DNA of 64,000 nucleotides, taken from positions 2,108,001-2,172,000 of the forward strand of contig NZ_CP021978.1 of assembly GCF_004803895.1 (NCBI RefSeq), written 5' to 3'. The notes under the pieces were generated by a model. The model was given only the letters and a program-made list of their open reading frames with translations. It was not told the DNA's origin and searched no databases. The DNA comes from Streptomyces hawaiiensis. GTDB taxonomy: Bacteria; Actinomycetota; Actinomycetes; Streptomycetales; Streptomycetaceae. Every line of letters starts with the position of its first letter. Position 1 is the stretch's first letter. Position numbers and translations under genes: made by a program. Positions 33,191-41,285 of the stretch are shown piece after piece.

Positions 33191-33203
33191 GCAATCGCTT
33201 TCT
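33191..33203 (-). promoter_or_regulatory. AGAAAGCGATTGC element upstream of the GntR operon
   Basis: It shares AGAAAGCG-N-TT with 29679-29690 and overlaps the -35 flank of the GntR promoter by about 20 bp upstream, as well as the stop codon of the neighbouring gene. It may be a second LacI-type site. Confidence 0.3.
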
Positions 33204-33807
33204 ATGGCCTGGGCGCCCACTCCGGGTCGCGCCCGGCGAGTCCCACCGCCCGGGCCAGCAGGGATGCCTCCGGCTCGACGGTGACGACGGGCCCGAAGAT
33301 CTCACCGCGGTCGGGGTCGTCGACACTCGCGGCGAGGAAGGCGTGGCAGGTCTCCAAGGCAGCCGGGTCGGGGTCGTAGCCCTGGCCGGTCGCGTGGGCC
33401 AGGTCCCAGCCGTGGATGACCAGCTCGTCGATGACGACGAGGCCCGCGATGTCACCGGGCAGGTCGACCCCGCCGGCCCGGGTCATACCGGTCCAGGCGG
33501 CCGGGTCGCGCCAGGCCTCGGCCAGTTCGGCGAGGACCTCGGGCAGCTCCTCGCGCCAGCCGGGCGTGATGTCCGGGAGCGCGGAGCCCGGGCTGGTGTC
33601 GGTGGTGGCGCCGAGGTCCTTGCGGGCGGCGTCACGGAAGGCGGCGGCCAGCCCCGCCAGGTGGCCGAGCAGGTGGCGCACCGCGTACTCGGGGCAGGGC
33701 GTCGGGCCGGCCAGCCGCTCATCGGTGACGCCGGCGACGAGCCGCGCCAGCTCCTCCGTCTGGGGGCCGAGGTCAAGGGTCGTGCCGGTCCCGGTGATGT
33801 CGGTCAT
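33202..33807 (-). CDS. TIGR03086-type metal-binding DinB-like protein (mycothiol-dependent maleylpyruvate isomerase fold)
   Basis: The 201-residue protein has the DinB four-helix pattern with three histidines placed as in the metal site: one in CPEYAVRHLLGHLAG and two in ELVIHGWDLAHATG. The last motif is diagnostic of the TIGR03086 group common in actinobacteria. Members are thought to use mycothiol but most have no assigned reaction. ATG 33807 has GAGGAG upstream. It is not obviously linked to the pectin genes. Confidence 0.85.
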   Translation of the reverse strand: MTDITGTGTTLDLGPQTEELARLVAGVTDERLAGPTPCPEYAVRHLLGHLAGLAAAFRDAARKDLGATTDTSPGSALPDITPGWREELPEVLAELAEAWRDPAAWTGMTRAGGVDLPGDIAGLVVIDELVIHGWDLAHATGQGYDPDPAALETCHAFLAASVDDPDRGEIFGPVVTVEPEASLLARAVGLAGRDPEWAPRP

Positions 33808-34040
33808 GCGAGCTCCTCAGGATGTGGTCCTGGGGAGTAGACCGACGCCGGCCGCGGAACTCATCGCCCGCACTTCTGCGCCCCTCGCGTCCGATACCGC
33901 TTCACACGGGCCGGTCGGTGTGAGGGGCGTAGCGGGGCGGCTCAGCGGGCAGGATGACGCCCCGGGTGTCCTGCGCGAGACGCGGAGCGCCCGGCCATCG
34001 CGTGTCGGGTGCTCATCGGCGTCGCCTGTCCCGTCGTTCC

Positions 34041-35339
34041 TCAGCGGTACCGGACGACGTGCAACCGGTGGACTCCCGTCGGGTCCAGGACGGCCGGCTC
34101 GCCCGACGAACCGTCGACGAGGACCACGCCGTCCTCCAGGCGGAGCGCGTTCACCAACTGGCCGACGGCCTCGCGGCCCCGGCCGTCCGTACGGCGGGCC
34201 CAGATCAGGGCCCGGGCTGCGACCGGCAGTGCGGAAGCCGCCTCGACCGCCGCCGCCCAGTCCTGGTGCTCGGACACGGACAGCACGGGGCCGAGGTCGT
34301 CGAGTGTCGGCTCGAACCACGCGGCGCGGGCGGGCGGCGGTGGCTTCGGAAGGTCCGCCGTTCCGACGGTACCGCCCGCGTCCCAGCGGGCGAGCCAGGC
34401 CCAAGGGTCGGTGTTGGGCAGGCCGAAAGGCGCGGCCTCGTCCTTCGGGACCACGACTGTCGCGTCGAGCATGCAGTCCGGCCAGTGGCCTGCGCTCAGG
34501 AAACGGCTCGTGTTGCAGGAGAAGACCCAGCCGCGAGTGGTCTCGTCCTGCGCCGTCGGGGCGTGTAGTTCCACTTCGCCGTGGTAGGCGTCCTGGAGCC
34601 AACGGCGTGCTTTGTCGACCGCGGAGGCGAAGTCGGGTGCCGCGTGCTCCCATGGGGCGAGGCGGGGCGTGCACGCGCCCGGCAGAGCGCGGATCAGCAC
34701 GAGCTCGCGGACCAGGGACGGGTCGAGGCGGGCGAGGGAGGACGTCAGCGCGTCGAGGAGAACCACCTGTCCCTTGTGGTTGTGCGCGTAGAGCAGGTTG
34801 CCGGTGGCCTCATGGCCACCGACCTCCCGGCGGACCCAGACCACGCCACGTGTGTCCGGCCCGGTCTCCGTGACCGCCCGGATCACGTCGTCCCAGCCGC
34901 CGACCTCGACCCGCGTGAACTGAGGGAAATAGCGGCGGGTCAGCCGATCCCACCAGCCGGGCGCCTCGTCCGAGGGCTGCCAGGGCAGGGGCGTGGACGG
35001 GGCGCCGTCGATCGCGGAGTGCAGAGTCACGACACATCCGCGGATGTTGATCCGACGGGCCTGCGTCGCAGCCCGGCGAGCCGCATCCTCCGGCGGCACG
35101 GGCTCCAGGTCCACGAGTGGGGCACTGGGCGCCGGGTGGAACGGGGTCCCGCCGTCCTTGGGCACGACGACCGACGCGGCCATCATCGGCGTCTCGGGAA
35201 ACCCCGGCTGCGGCAACGGCCGGCAGGCCATCAGCCACGCGGCGGCCGTTTCGTGCACGGGGTGCCCGACGGCCAGCCGCACGAGGCCACCATAGGTGGC
35301 GTTCAGCCAGGCGGTTGCCCGCTGGTCGGGACTCGACAT
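34041..35339 (-). CDS. Two-repeat YrhB-like and degenerate papain-fold protein of the toxin cassette
   Basis: The 432-residue protein seems to be an internal duplication. Each half has a YrhB/Imm35-like part (about 8-78 and 243-320, each with VVVPKD) followed by a stretch resembling the C-terminal half of the neighbouring toxin domain (about 145-220 and 355-432). Toxin His538 and Asp553 line up with His176 and Asp196 in repeat 1, but with Arg389 and Asp409 in repeat 2. The cysteine region is only loosely present in repeat 1 (Ile99 or shifted Cys102) and missing in repeat 2, so catalysis is unlikely. It lies three bases after the immunity gene. An antitoxin or decoy role is inference. Confidence 0.55.
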   Translation of the reverse strand: MSSPDQRATAWLNATYGGLVRLAVGHPVHETAAAWLMACRPLPQPGFPETPMMAASVVVPKDGGTPFHPAPSAPLVDLEPVPPEDAARRAATQARRINIRGCVVTLHSAIDGAPSTPLPWQPSDEAPGWWDRLTRRYFPQFTRVEVGGWDDVIRAVTETGPDTRGVVWVRREVGGHEATGNLLYAHNHKGQVVLLDALTSSLARLDPSLVRELVLIRALPGACTPRLAPWEHAAPDFASAVDKARRWLQDAYHGEVELHAPTAQDETTRGWVFSCNTSRFLSAGHWPDCMLDATVVVPKDEAAPFGLPNTDPWAWLARWDAGGTVGTADLPKPPPPARAAWFEPTLDDLGPVLSVSEHQDWAAAVEAASALPVAARALIWARRTDGRGREAVGQLVNALRLEDGVVLVDGSSGEPAVLDPTGVHRLHVVRYR

Positions 35340-35342
35340 CTT

Positions 35343-35660
35343 CTAGTGCCCCCTCTTCGGCGGCCATCCATGAGGCCATTCGCCCGTCTCACGGAGTTCC
35401 ATGTACCTATCCCCCGGAAGATTGGTCGGGGAGAAGTGCGGAGCGGTGCCGTCGTGCGGTACCACGATGAGCGACGAGAACGGAGCCTGCGTGGGGTCGC
35501 CCGTGTCGATGTGTTCCTTGAAATCGAAACGCACGGTCCAGCCGTAGGTGAACCGGACCGCTGTATCCGGCAGCATCACTACCGAATCGGGCTTCTCAGG
35601 GAAAGCCTTGGTTTTCAGGTATTCGGCGGCTGCTGCCACGGCCTCGTCACGGCTCAGCAC
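35343..35660 (-). CDS. Putative immunity protein, YrhB/Imm35-like
   Basis: The 105-residue protein begins MLSRDEAVAAAAEYLKTK, has the RFTYGWTVRFDF strand and SSLIVVPHDGTAPHF, a pattern seen in YrhB-domain immunity proteins of actinobacterial toxin loci. GTG 35660 directly follows the toxin stop, with the ribosome site inside the toxin's last codons, so it is co-translated with the toxin. Its small size and position fit a cognate immunity protein; there is no direct proof. Confidence 0.65.
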   Translation of the reverse strand: MLSRDEAVAAAAEYLKTKAFPEKPDSVVMLPDTAVRFTYGWTVRFDFKEHIDTGDPTQAPFSSLIVVPHDGTAPHFSPTNLPGDRYMELRETGEWPHGWPPKRGH

Positions 35661-37400
35661 TTAGGAGCTCCCATTACGGTAAGGAATGTGTCCGATCGAT
35701 GACACGCTTTTCTCCAGGATGGCGAGGGTTCCTGACTGCCCGTCGAGGAAAACGACCCCGTGCTTGGTGTTCACGGCATTGAACACGTGGGCGCTGCCGT
35801 CGGGCCGGCTCACGTACATGGCACTCCTTGAACCTTCTCCCCGCGCCTGGAGGTCTCGGATGATGTCATCGTAGCTGTCCACCATGTCGTAGTGGCCCTT
35901 GGCCCTGTCCTTGAGGCCGAGTTGCTCCGGGGGAATGTGATCGGGCTGCGGCTTGGGCGCCGCACTCACTTCGATCCCATCCAGCCTGCGGTCCACGGAG
36001 ACGACGTTGTGGCTGCAGTTGTCTCGATATCCAGGAGTGCCGGTATTGTTAATTTCTTTCAGCCATGGAAATTCGCTGTCCAAAAACTCCTGGGCCTTCT
36101 GCGGGTCCACGGAGTCGTAATGGATGGCTTTTTCCTTGACGTGGTCCGTCGACCGTGCGAGGTCGCTCCAACCTTTGGGCGCCGAGCCGGCGGCCTCGTC
36201 GGCGTATTTCGCTCCGGACGCTGCCAGATTGTCGGCGGTCCCCGCACCCTCTTTCACGGCCATGCGCAGACCCCCGCGCGCCAACCCCGCCCCCTTCGTG
36301 CCGATGAGCTCGGGTACCAGGCGGCCGATGAACTCGGACGGGTCCTTTTTGAAGCCCTCCACCGCTGCGTTCAGTGCCCGCTCGGGGTGGGCCGCGGTCG
36401 AGACCAGGCCGGAGAGCGTCAGGGAGATGTTCTGGAGGTACTCCGCCGGGTGCGTCAGGTTGTAGGGGTCGACCGGGTTCAGGCCCCGGGCGAAGCTGAC
36501 CAGGCCCGCGCTGCCCTTGACGACACCGCCCACGAAATGGTTGAGCTCGACGCCGGTCGCCACGAGGCCGTCGACCACGTTGCCGGTCAGGCGGTCCAGC
36601 GGCGGCGGCTCCGCCGGGGCATGGGCGAGGGCCCTCCTGATGTCCGCCTCGGCGTCACCGGCGGCGGTGTTCCGCTGAGCGCGGGCCCGGGCCAGCTGCT
36701 CCCGCGCCTGCCGGATGGTCTCCTTGCCGGGGTCGTGGAACGGCCCGGGAGTGGGGCCGGGGTCCTGGTCCGCCCGCACCTTGGCGTTGTAGGCGTCGAC
36801 CTTCTGGTTGTACTCCCCGATGGCTCTCTCGGACGCGCTCTTGCCGCGTGCGTACAGCTCGATGGCCTCCTGCGCCTGCTGCTGCGCCCACTTCACCGTG
36901 CCCGCGTAGGCGTCCAGCGCAGTGGCGGCGGTTTCGCATGCGTCGGCGGCCTGGAGCCACTTCGAGGGATGGACGCCGAACTTCTCACGGAAGGTGTCCC
37001 CGCCCTTGCCGCGCCAGGCGGAGGAGTCGACCTTCTTCATCCCCGAGCCGACCTTGTCGAAGGCGGCGGAGAAGTCCCGCAGGTGCTTGGCACTGCTCCG
37101 GATCTTCTCGGCGTTGCCGTGGATCAGCTCGTTGGCCTCCTCGGTCTGGCCGAGCTGCTGCTCTCCCGGTGTCGCCCCGAGGTCGGACGCGACTTCGTCG
37201 CCCCAATCCTCCACCGCGTCCGCGGCATCCTCCATGCCGACCCGGTCAAGGCCGTCACCGAGCCGGTCGGTGCCCCAGTCGATGCCCTCGCCGACGACCT
37301 TCTTACCGGCGTCGACACCGTCCTCGAGAACGTTCAGGCCGTGGTTGACGCCGTCCTTCAGCCTGCCCAGGCCGCTGCCGATGTCGTCGAGGACGCCCAT
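35661..37400 (-). CDS. Polymorphic toxin with type VII-style N-terminus and papain-fold C-terminal toxin domain
   Basis: The 579-residue protein has an N-terminal secretion-type region (about 1-215) with the WxG-like SSAWRGKGGDTFREKF and long helices, a middle membrane-associated linker (about 265-400) and a C-terminal toxin domain (about 410-579). The toxin domain has Cys462 in YRDNCSHNVVSVDRRLDG, His538 in GSAHVFNAVN and Asp553 in GVVFLDGQSG, the triad order of the papain-fold Tox-PL group whose members act as deamidases or peptidases. The 3' third is visibly less GC-rich than the rest, as expected for exchangeable toxin tips. Its ATG overlaps the upstream stop by one base. Confidence 0.8.
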   Translation of the reverse strand: MGVLDDIGSGLGRLKDGVNHGLNVLEDGVDAGKKVVGEGIDWGTDRLGDGLDRVGMEDAADAVEDWGDEVASDLGATPGEQQLGQTEEANELIHGNAEKIRSSAKHLRDFSAAFDKVGSGMKKVDSSAWRGKGGDTFREKFGVHPSKWLQAADACETAATALDAYAGTVKWAQQQAQEAIELYARGKSASERAIGEYNQKVDAYNAKVRADQDPGPTPGPFHDPGKETIRQAREQLARARAQRNTAAGDAEADIRRALAHAPAEPPPLDRLTGNVVDGLVATGVELNHFVGGVVKGSAGLVSFARGLNPVDPYNLTHPAEYLQNISLTLSGLVSTAAHPERALNAAVEGFKKDPSEFIGRLVPELIGTKGAGLARGGLRMAVKEGAGTADNLAASGAKYADEAAGSAPKGWSDLARSTDHVKEKAIHYDSVDPQKAQEFLDSEFPWLKEINNTGTPGYRDNCSHNVVSVDRRLDGIEVSAAPKPQPDHIPPEQLGLKDRAKGHYDMVDSYDDIIRDLQARGEGSRSAMYVSRPDGSAHVFNAVNTKHGVVFLDGQSGTLAILEKSVSSIGHIPYRNGSS

Positions 37401-38071
37401 CAGCCCTCACCCCCGCCACCCTGCATACGGGCGCGCTCCTCCGGCGAGGGGCCGAACTGCTCGTCCAGCATCCGCTCCCACGCGGCCTCCGAGACTCCCG
37501 AACGCTCGCGGATGTTCTCGGGCGCCAGCGACCCCGCGCCGGCCAGGTTCTCGGACGTCATGACGTCCCGGCCCGCGTCCCGCCAACCCTGGGCGCTGGT
37601 CTCCCAAGCCCGGTCGAAGGACTCCTTGCTGTAGTCGGCGTCCCTGATCTGGGTGACCGGGTTGTTCGACCAGACCTCGCCCCAGTCCTTGCCGGTGATC
37701 TCGTCCTCCGAGGCGTGCGGATTGCCGATCACCGAGTTGACGCCGACCTTCATCGCTCCTGCGACGTACTGGTCGGTCTCGTAGTACGTCCCGGCCGCGA
37801 GCCCCGTCTTCAGCGCGAACCCGTTGCCCTCCTGGATCAGCGAACGAACACCCCACTCCCACCGCTCACAGAAGGAGCCGAAGGCGCCGGTGAGGCCCTC
37901 CGCCCCCAGCTCCAGACCGGACAATGCGATGTCGCCGAAGCCACGGCCCGCGCCTGCCTCACCGACCATGCCGAGCTCTTTCAACTCGCCCAGCGCCGCC
38001 GTCAGTCCCTTGGCGATCTCGTCGAGACCGATCGCCGTCAGATCGTTGCCGTTGCCGCCGCCCCCCGTCAT
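37400..38071 (-). CDS. Small helical protein upstream of the toxin (WXG100-like partner)
   Basis: The 223-residue protein starts MTGGGGNGNDLTAIGLDEIAKG and has helices at about 10-75 with FCERWEWGVRSLIQEGNG, resembling the small helical partners found next to type VII-secreted toxins. The remainder (DYSKESFDRAWETSAQGWRDAGRD) has no recognised motif. It overlaps the SseB-like gene by ATGA and the toxin gene by one base, and AAGGAGGGA precedes ATG 38071. A chaperone or co-secretion role is inferred from context only. Confidence 0.6.
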   Translation of the reverse strand: MTGGGGNGNDLTAIGLDEIAKGLTAALGELKELGMVGEAGAGRGFGDIALSGLELGAEGLTGAFGSFCERWEWGVRSLIQEGNGFALKTGLAAGTYYETDQYVAGAMKVGVNSVIGNPHASEDEITGKDWGEVWSNNPVTQIRDADYSKESFDRAWETSAQGWRDAGRDVMTSENLAGAGSLAPENIRERSGVSEAAWERMLDEQFGPSPEERARMQGGGGEG

Positions 38072-38631
38072 CGAGGCGTCCCTCCTTGCTGTACCTGGTC
38101 CACTGCGAACGCGTCGGGCACGATTCCGGTCACCGGCGGGAGCAGGAGCGCGTGTTCGGCACCGTCGGCCGCGTCCAGAGCCACCCCGCACGGCACACCG
38201 GCCTCCGGTACCGCCACGTCCAACAGCCTCGCCCCGAGGACCGTTTGGTACGTCCACTCCCGGTCGGCCTCGTCCCGAGCGAGCGCGTACCGGGACAGCG
38301 CCGACTCGTCGGAGAAGGCCAGGATCCAGCGGATCCCGCCGAAGTCGGCGGTGAGCCAGCCGCCGTCGTGCAGCGGCACCAGCACCGCCGTGTCCCGGAA
38401 CGCCTCCAGCAGCACGGCGAACTCGCTTCGCCGGAGGGCCACTTCCTCCTCGGTGGGCTCTGACGCCTCGTTGAGCGACGGCACCTCGGCGGCCCCCGAG
38501 GCCTCAGGTGGCCTGGGAGCACCGTCCGGCTCAACCGGTCGATTCTCCTCGTCAGGACCGGACTTCTCAGGCACGGGTGGCTCGGGCCGCAAGGTCATCT
38601 CTGCGTACTCGGCAAGTCGGGAGCGCCGCAT
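38068..38631 (-). CDS. SseB-domain protein leading the toxin cassette
   Basis: The 187-residue protein has an acidic Pro/Glu-rich N-terminal half and an SseB-like fold from about residue 65 (LRRSEFAVLLEAFRDTAVLVPLHDGGWLTADFGGIRWILAFSDESAL). SseB-type proteins are frequently encoded beside type VII-type toxins in streptomycetes, where their role is unknown. ATG 38631 with GGAG upstream is preferred to a GTG 33 bases earlier that has no ribosome site. It starts the five-gene toxin operon. Confidence 0.7.
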   Translation of the reverse strand: MRRSRLAEYAEMTLRPEPPVPEKSGPDEENRPVEPDGAPRPPEASGAAEVPSLNEASEPTEEEVALRRSEFAVLLEAFRDTAVLVPLHDGGWLTADFGGIRWILAFSDESALSRYALARDEADREWTYQTVLGARLLDVAVPEAGVPCGVALDAADGAEHALLLPPVTGIVPDAFAVDQVQQGGTPR

Positions 38632-38946
38632 CGGCGTCTCCGATCCTCCCCCGAAATCTGTCACGACGTAACTTTTGCATGTGACGCACTAGCGCTCCTC
38701 CTCAGCCTCATGGGCCACCTCAGTCACACACAAGATCGATACGCAGCAATCACGATTCCCGGCCAGGTCAGGGCCTGAAGGAAGCAGCCTGAGTGGGTGG
38801 GGCTCCGGCCGCAGGTCCTTCGGCCCCCTTTGGCGCGCGGAACAGGCGGTCTCGTTCAAGTGGCAGAGATCCGGCGACTCCTGGACGCTCCACTAAGGAA
38901 CCTGCCCGATCCACTCCCCGGGTCCTTAGCCGCACGATGGCCGGGT
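38632..38946. promoter_or_regulatory. 315-bp divergent gap; 10-bp inverted repeat at 38893-38929
   Basis: The gap must hold promoters for the toxin operon and for the MFS gene. CTAAGGAACC (38893-38902) and GGGTCCTTAG (38920-38929) form an inverted repeat with one mismatch, ending 17 bases before the MFS ATG, where a repressor could block transcription or translation. I see no further gene in this stretch. Confidence 0.4.
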
Positions 38947-40185
38947 ATGACGACCAAGACGACCCGGCCGCTCGTGCGCGTCCTGCGCGACCGCGACGCC
39001 GGGCTCTACCTCTCCGGCGTGGTGGTCTCCGGCTTCGGCACCTCGGCCCTGTGGCTGGCGTCCGGCGTGTGGGTCAAGGACCTGACCGGCTCGGACGGCC
39101 TGGCCGCGCTGTGCGTGCTCGCCATGTGGCTGCCGACCCTGGCCGGCCCGCTGCTGGGCACTCTCGCCGACCGGGTCCGCCGCAAGCCCCTGCTGATCGG
39201 CGTGAACCTGCTCCTGGCCGCCCTCCTGCTGACCCTCGTGAGCGTCGACGCCCCGGGCGGCCTGTGGCTGCTGTACGCGGTGCTGTTCGTGTACGGCGCG
39301 GCGGGCGTCGTCCATGACGCGGCCGAGTCGGCCCTCGTGGCGACCGCGGTCGACCCGTCCCTGCTGGGCGACTTCAACGGCCTGCGCATGACCGCCACCG
39401 AGGGCATGAAGCTCCTGGCCCCGCTGGCGGGCGCGGGCCTCTACGCGGCGCACGGCGGCGCGAGCGTCGCCCTCCTGGACGCGGCGACGTTCGTGCTGGC
39501 CACGGGGCTGTACGCGATGCTGCGGGTGAGGGAGGGGAAGCCCGCGCCGCCCACCGGCAGCCGCCGGCGGCGGACCACCGAAGGCGTCCGCCACCTGTGG
39601 GCGCACCCCGTGCTGCGCCCCCTGGTCCTGGCGGGCGGCGTCACGATGCTGTGCGCCGGTCTGAACGGGGCGATGGTGTACGCCGTTGTCGACGGCCTCG
39701 GGCACTCCCCCGCGTACACCGGCGTGCTGTACGCCGTGCAGGGCGCCGGTTCGGTCGCGGCCGGCCTGCTGTCCGGCTCCGCCCTGCGTCACCTGGGTGC
39801 TCGGCGCTTCGCGGCCTCCGGGATCGCCCTGCTGGCGTTCGCCGTGGCCCTGCGGGCGGTGCCGTCCGATCCGGTGGCGCTGGTGTGCGGCGCGGCGATC
39901 GGCGTGGGGCTGGCCGCGGTGCTGATCGCCGCGCTGACGTCCGTGCAGCGTGAGACGCCGGGTGCGCTGCTGGGCCGGGTCACGGCCACCGCGAACACCC
40001 TGGTGTACACACCGAACGTGGTCGGGCTGGCCGCCGGGGCGGCCCTGGTCGAGCTGGTGGGCCACCGGCTGGTGCTGGTGGCCCTGGGCGTGGCCCTGCT
40101 GGTGACGGCGGCCGCGCTGTGTCAGAGGCCGGCGAGGGCGGAGCGGACCGTCTCCAGGTCGTCGTCGGACGCCAACCCGGCGTGA
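38947..40185 (+). CDS. Major facilitator superfamily transporter
   Basis: The 412-residue protein has twelve hydrophobic segments and the MFS loop motif GTLADRVRRKPLL after helix 2. It resembles drug-export type MFS proteins (enterobactin exporter-like group); the substrate is unknown. ATG 38947 was chosen for family length; the ribosome site is weak. Its last 64 bases overlap the 3' end of the converging unknown gene at 40122, so the two 3' ends share coding DNA on opposite strands. Confidence 0.85.
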   Translation: MTTKTTRPLVRVLRDRDAGLYLSGVVVSGFGTSALWLASGVWVKDLTGSDGLAALCVLAMWLPTLAGPLLGTLADRVRRKPLLIGVNLLLAALLLTLVSVDAPGGLWLLYAVLFVYGAAGVVHDAAESALVATAVDPSLLGDFNGLRMTATEGMKLLAPLAGAGLYAAHGGASVALLDAATFVLATGLYAMLRVREGKPAPPTGSRRRRTTEGVRHLWAHPVLRPLVLAGGVTMLCAGLNGAMVYAVVDGLGHSPAYTGVLYAVQGAGSVAAGLLSGSALRHLGARRFAASGIALLAFAVALRAVPSDPVALVCGAAIGVGLAAVLIAALTSVQRETPGALLGRVTATANTLVYTPNVVGLAAGAALVELVGHRLVLVALGVALLVTAAALCQRPARAERTVSRSSSDANPA

Positions 40186-41285
40186 TACAGCCGCAGTTCG
40201 GTGGCGCCGAGCTCCCGCGCCCCGGCCGCGTCGGCGGCGAGGGTGCCGGGGCTGCCGCCCATCCCCGAGACGACGGTGAAGTTGGCCGCGATGACGGCGC
40301 CCCGGCGGTCCTGCCGCGCGAACGGCGTCAGCGTTCCGGTCCCGCCCGCGCAGGGCACGACCACACCGTCGGCGACGGACAGGATGTGCGCCGGGTCGAC
40401 CCCCGGGTTGGCGCCGACGTGGTAGGACACGGGGTCCGCGTGCAGCAGCACCTGGAAGCCGTCGGGGGCGGCCGTCCGGACCGCCGCGACGGCCTGTTCC
40501 TGGAGCGTACGGGCGGTCTCGTCGCGGTACGTGCGCGTGGTGTGCGCGAGGGTCTCGCCGAGGAGCTTCTCGATGCCGGCCCAGCCCCCGTCGGAGGGCG
40601 TGCCCTGCCACACCGGCTCCAGCGCGGTCCGTACGGCGGCAGCGAGCTCGTCGGCGTCCAGGCCGTGCCGGCCGTAGCCGTCCCGGCAGGACGGGCAGAA
40701 GCACAGCGCCATCAGGTACTGCCCGGCGTCCCCGAGGCCGACACCGCCGGTCTTGTCGTGGGCGTGCAGATGCTGCAGGCCGTACCAGCCCAGGGACTCC
40801 AGCTCGGTGCCGCGCGCCCCGGGCCGGACGGCGGCCTCGGCGGCCAGGTCGGTCAGGTACGCGCGCGTGGCGGGCTGCGCGATGCACGGCGCCCAGGGGT
40901 AGCGGTCGCCGTAGGCGTTGACGACCGAGGTGTCCGGGTGCTCGGCGCCGAGGCGGGAGTTGTGCGCGAGGACGACCCAGGTGTGCACCTCGAGACCGGC
41001 CTCGGCGAGCGCGGCGGCGGCCTCACCGACGGCGTCGCCGGGGGCCCAGTCACCGGCCGGGTAAGGGCGCAGCTCCCGCCCGGTCCAGCGGTCGTCCGCC
41101 GGGTACAGCACGGCGGCGTGCTCGGCGGTGACGATGCGGTGGCGCGGGTGGCGGGGCGTGAGCGCGCGCGTGGAGTGGTAGGCGGCGGCGAGCGTCACCT
41201 GCCGCACGCCGAGCGCGGCGATCCGCGCGGCCGCCTCCGGGTCCCCGTTGACGTCCCAGGGGTAGACGAATGCCGACGCCTTCAC
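40122..41285 (-). CDS. Uncharacterised protein coupled to kdgD (possible TIM-barrel glycoside hydrolase-like)
   Basis: The 387-residue protein is not recognised with certainty. It begins VKASAFVYPWDVNGDPEAAARIAALGVRQVTLAA, which suggests the first strand and helix of a TIM barrel, and has the cysteine cluster LCFCPSCRDGYGRHG near the middle, similar to a cluster seen in GH-like hypothetical barrels. There is no signal peptide. Its GTG start overlaps the kdgD stop (GTGA), so it is made together with the uronate pathway enzyme. A role in handling a uronate or lactone is a guess. Confidence 0.65.
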   Translation of the reverse strand: MKASAFVYPWDVNGDPEAAARIAALGVRQVTLAAAYHSTRALTPRHPRHRIVTAEHAAVLYPADDRWTGRELRPYPAGDWAPGDAVGEAAAALAEAGLEVHTWVVLAHNSRLGAEHPDTSVVNAYGDRYPWAPCIAQPATRAYLTDLAAEAAVRPGARGTELESLGWYGLQHLHAHDKTGGVGLGDAGQYLMALCFCPSCRDGYGRHGLDADELAAAVRTALEPVWQGTPSDGGWAGIEKLLGETLAHTTRTYRDETARTLQEQAVAAVRTAAPDGFQVLLHADPVSYHVGANPGVDPAHILSVADGVVVPCAGGTGTLTPFARQDRRGAVIAANFTVVSGMGGSPGTLAADAAGARELGATELRLYHAGLASDDDLETVRSALAGL

